Part shown: in pieces, positions 62,026 through 64,000 of the stretch
How the letters are laid out: the number at the start of each line of letters is the position of its first letter
Numbering within the stretch: the first letter of the stretch is position 1
NCBI RefSeq assembly: GCF_050589845.1
Contig: NZ_JBNGPA010000032.1
Location: forward strand, 5,799 to 69,798
DNA length: 64,000 bases
Reading direction: 5' to 3'
From: Carboxylicivirga agarovorans
GTDB taxonomy: Bacteria; Bacteroidota; Bacteroidia; Bacteroidales; Marinilabiliaceae
Notes under the pieces: model-generated
Told to the model about the DNA's origin: nothing
What the model saw: the letters and a program-made list of their open reading frames with translations, nothing else
The model's database searches: none
Made by a program: the position numbers and the translations under genes

Positions 62026-63651
62026 CTAGGGGTATAGGAAATAACAGATAGTAAAAACGATAACCATAGATAGAAGGGTTGGCCAATATGTCACTTTTGC
62101 TATGAGGTTGTCTTTATAGTCTATAATGGCATAATTTCTTGACTTTGAAAGATAATAGTATTTATTAAATACGCTTATGATAAGTGCTACGTATAAAATG
62201 AAATAATAAAATTCAATGAAAACTAAAGAGTTAAATTGTAAATCGTCTCTTAATTTATAATGAGATAACAACAAACTAAAAAACAACGCTACAACAGTTC
62301 CAATTACTCCCCCCATTTTGAGATCTTTCATTTGTAATAAGATCAAGTATATGATTAAGGAAATTACATAGATAGGTAATATGTTTGCGATTAAAGGTTC
62401 TGTCAATATTCTTTTAGCTTCTAAAACGTAGACGAGCTCAGGTAGAGTTGCTGAATCCTTATTAGAAATAATGGATATATTATCTGTTTCACCAATATTA
62501 AAACTTGCTGATTTAATCTTCCAATCAGGAATAATGATGTTCCCTTTAAGACCTTGTTTTTTCCGTTCAGCTAATAGTAATTCTTTCTCATCTAAACTTT
62601 TATTCAGTATATATTTTACATTATTGAAATAGGTATCAAAGTCTGGTATAAAAAACTCTTTACTTCGGTCGATGTGCGAAATCCTTAGTTTAAATCTTTT
62701 ATAATCAAACGGATATTTATTGTAGATAAAGCCTTGGTGAACTTTACACGAAAATTTCCAATCTGAAATTTTAAAAGTATCCAATTCAGAATCGCCTTGA
62801 AGACGTTTTCTCTCTCTCTTAATAGATTCATCTAGTAAACTATATTCTTGTACTACTGCATCAGGGAAGTAAAAAGGAGGGGAGATTACTTGTTGATCTA
62901 TTTTAGAATCCCTCTTAGGGTGTTTTACTCGTATTTCTCCTGCTATTTGAAAATAGTTAGATTCAATAAGTTCAATAGCATTTATATTTAAATGTAGTTG
63001 AAATAATTCATTTTGAGGGTCCTTGATGTTTTTTTGGTAATGGGACGCTGATCTTAATTTTAGGATTGAATCTTCAGTTAAGGTTAAAAGTTTAGGGTAT
63101 ATGCCAAATTTTTTATCTAAATATCCGATTGCTCCACTGTAGTTAATGATTTGAGTATATCTTGTATTATTTTTTTCCTTTTCTACATAAGGAGTGTGAA
63201 GGTCGACCTCAAAGATAATCCATATTAAAATTAGTATCGAATAGATAGAAACTGCATGACTAAAGATCCAAATGTTTTTGGTTATAGAGATATGTTTAAA
63301 CTTTAAAAAACTGCTGGGTATACATTGATAAAAAATATAGGTAGTGCAAATAAGAAGTAACCAGATGAAAAATATTAGTAACAGTTTATTTGCCAATAAT
63401 TCATGAGATTTAAGTTTTATGTCATTTTTGTAATAAATCCAAACCATAGTCCAATTAGGATTTTTAATCTTTGAGAATATGCGCCAATGCTCTTGTCCTA
63501 ATAGAGTTAAATCACGATATGGTTCAACTCCTGACGTGTCAGATCTATTTTCGACAATATTTCTACAAAACTTTAATAGGTTACCATCGTCTTTTTGTGT
63601 TTCTGCAATTTTTTTTAGATCATTTAGTTGCCCTCCCGTTGGGAGTTCCAT
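62026..63651 (-). CDS. Pentameric ligand-gated ion channel-like protein with part of an N-terminal dCache domain
   Basis: 541 residues from the ATG at 63651, but the same frame continues without a start to 63909. Residues 1-80 look like the end of a dCache sensor (WRIFSKIKNPNWTMVWIY). Two helices (about 88-110 and 127-148) follow. The region 150-415 matches the beta-sandwich of prokaryotic Cys-loop-type channels such as GLIC: YPFD (313-316) in the Pro-loop, then PDWKIKS and YVLEAKRI leading into M1 (about 419-440), M2 (445-463), M3 (474-496) and M4 (520-540). The Pro-loop has no flanking Cys pair, as in bacterial members. The extracellular halves would all lie in the periplasm. Activity is doubtful because the 5' end is broken. 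Confidence 0.7.
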   Translation of the reverse strand: MELPTGGQLNDLKKIAETQKDDGNLLKFCRNIVENRSDTSGVEPYRDLTLLGQEHWRIFSKIKNPNWTMVWIYYKNDIKLKSHELLANKLLLIFFIWLLLICTTYIFYQCIPSSFLKFKHISITKNIWIFSHAVSIYSILILIWIIFEVDLHTPYVEKEKNNTRYTQIINYSGAIGYLDKKFGIYPKLLTLTEDSILKLRSASHYQKNIKDPQNELFQLHLNINAIELIESNYFQIAGEIRVKHPKRDSKIDQQVISPPFYFPDAVVQEYSLLDESIKRERKRLQGDSELDTFKISDWKFSCKVHQGFIYNKYPFDYKRFKLRISHIDRSKEFFIPDFDTYFNNVKYILNKSLDEKELLLAERKKQGLKGNIIIPDWKIKSASFNIGETDNISIISNKDSATLPELVYVLEAKRILTEPLIANILPIYVISLIIYLILLQMKDLKMGGVIGTVVALFFSLLLSHYKLRDDLQFNSLVFIEFYYFILYVALIISVFNKYYYLSKSRNYAIIDYKDNLIAKVTYWPTLLSMVIVFTICYFLYP

Positions 63652-63909
63652 ATTCTCCTTATATATAAATTTGCATTCCTCTGATACTATATAGCTATGA
63701 CTTGTGGATATTCCGAGGTTTATATTTTCGAATATATTATAGTCATAATCAGTGTAAACAATTCCTACAACATTGTTCCTTATAATAATAGGCAGGCCGA
63801 ACTCAAAGAGGTAAACTTGAGCAACTTTTCCAAAATACGGGTGAACCCACTTTTTACCTTTCTTTATTTGATGGTGTTTGACGTCAAAACTTATTGGACA
63901 AATTGAAGC
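63652..63909 (-). pseudogene. Upstream in-frame extension of the channel gene (cut dCache domain)
   Basis: 86 codons in frame with the channel gene and free of stops, but with no ATG, GTG or TTG. They encode a typical dCache stretch: WVHPYFGKVAQVYLF, then LPIIIRNNVVGIVYTDYD. A TAA at 63910-63912 and another nine codon-bases further up close the frame. The gene therefore seems to have lost its start, through an insertion or rearrangement near 63910, or it uses a non-standard start. Confidence 0.6.
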
Positions 63910-64000
63910 TTAAAATTAAGAGATACTTTTAGTTCTACAAACAGCTAAATCATGATGATAATGATGAGCTGTTGGAACTGTTGTAAACTCAAAGAGTTTT

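Noticed and set aside
63697..63906. 69-codon plus-strand frame at the right edge
   Set aside because: It is the antisense of the dCache-encoding frame, which has far better protein-family character.

Overview
The window looks like chromosome of a Bacteroidota member, probably near the Marinilabiliales/Bacteroidales. The support is a SusC/SusD pair, three proteins with type IX secretion (T9SS) sorting tails, DUF3604 and S1 sulfatase genes, AraC regulators on seven-helix-type membrane domains, AT-rich leaders without clear Shine-Dalgarno sequences, and TAnnTTTG-type -7 promoter elements. No rRNA, tRNA, CRISPR array, complete insertion sequence or integrase was seen.

Layout. (1) 163-8234, plus strand: a seven-gene metal-handling operon with an UPF0718 permease carrying a His-rich loop, a YcgQ-like/fasciclin fusion, a parvulin, a HupE-like protein, a LolD/FtsX ABC pair and a divergent ZnuA-like lipoprotein. 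A perfect 11-bp inverted repeat lies in its leader. (2) 8403-13294: a DUF3604 protein, a membrane-anchored AraC regulator, and a minus-strand T9SS cargo with an almost exact 303-bp internal duplication. (3) 14393-39297: an acquisition locus with a coiled-coil lipoprotein, SusC, SusD, then two copies of a module made of a FISUMP lipoprotein and a roughly 2530-residue T9SS subtilisin. It reads as a protein- or glycoprotein-degrading system. (4) 39637-49813: a small membrane protein, a histidine kinase/response regulator pair, a DUF481 barrel, an S1 sulfatase, an NTF2-like lipoprotein, a glycine-zipper protein and two outer-membrane barrels. (5) 49836-51122: an AbgA-like M20 amidohydrolase.

(6) 51.4-64 kb is an accessory region, visibly more AT-rich and mostly without known families. 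It opens with a cluster of mini-hairpins and short tandem repeats. Next come a 5'-truncated gene, two unknown exported proteins, and an array of about 640-bp tandem units. Each unit encodes a small lipoprotein with conserved flanks and a divergent core, and the third copy is cut and joined to the C-terminus of a DUF2235 (Tle-type phospholipase) protein. A minus-strand five-gene operon follows (56293-59913). It holds a peptidoglycan-binding protein with a His/Cys motif, two paralogous small proteins, a 90-residue protein and a 556-residue protein with degenerate peptidoglycan-binding repeats and a long cationic amphipathic segment. Then come an AraC regulator and, at the right edge, a dCache/pentameric ligand-gated ion channel protein whose 5' end is interrupted.

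The best candidates for something undescribed are the 56293-59913 operon, the lipoprotein cassette array beside the DUF2235 remnant, the duplicated lipoprotein-subtilisin modules, and the sensor-channel fusion. All functional calls come from reading motifs by eye; no database search was run.
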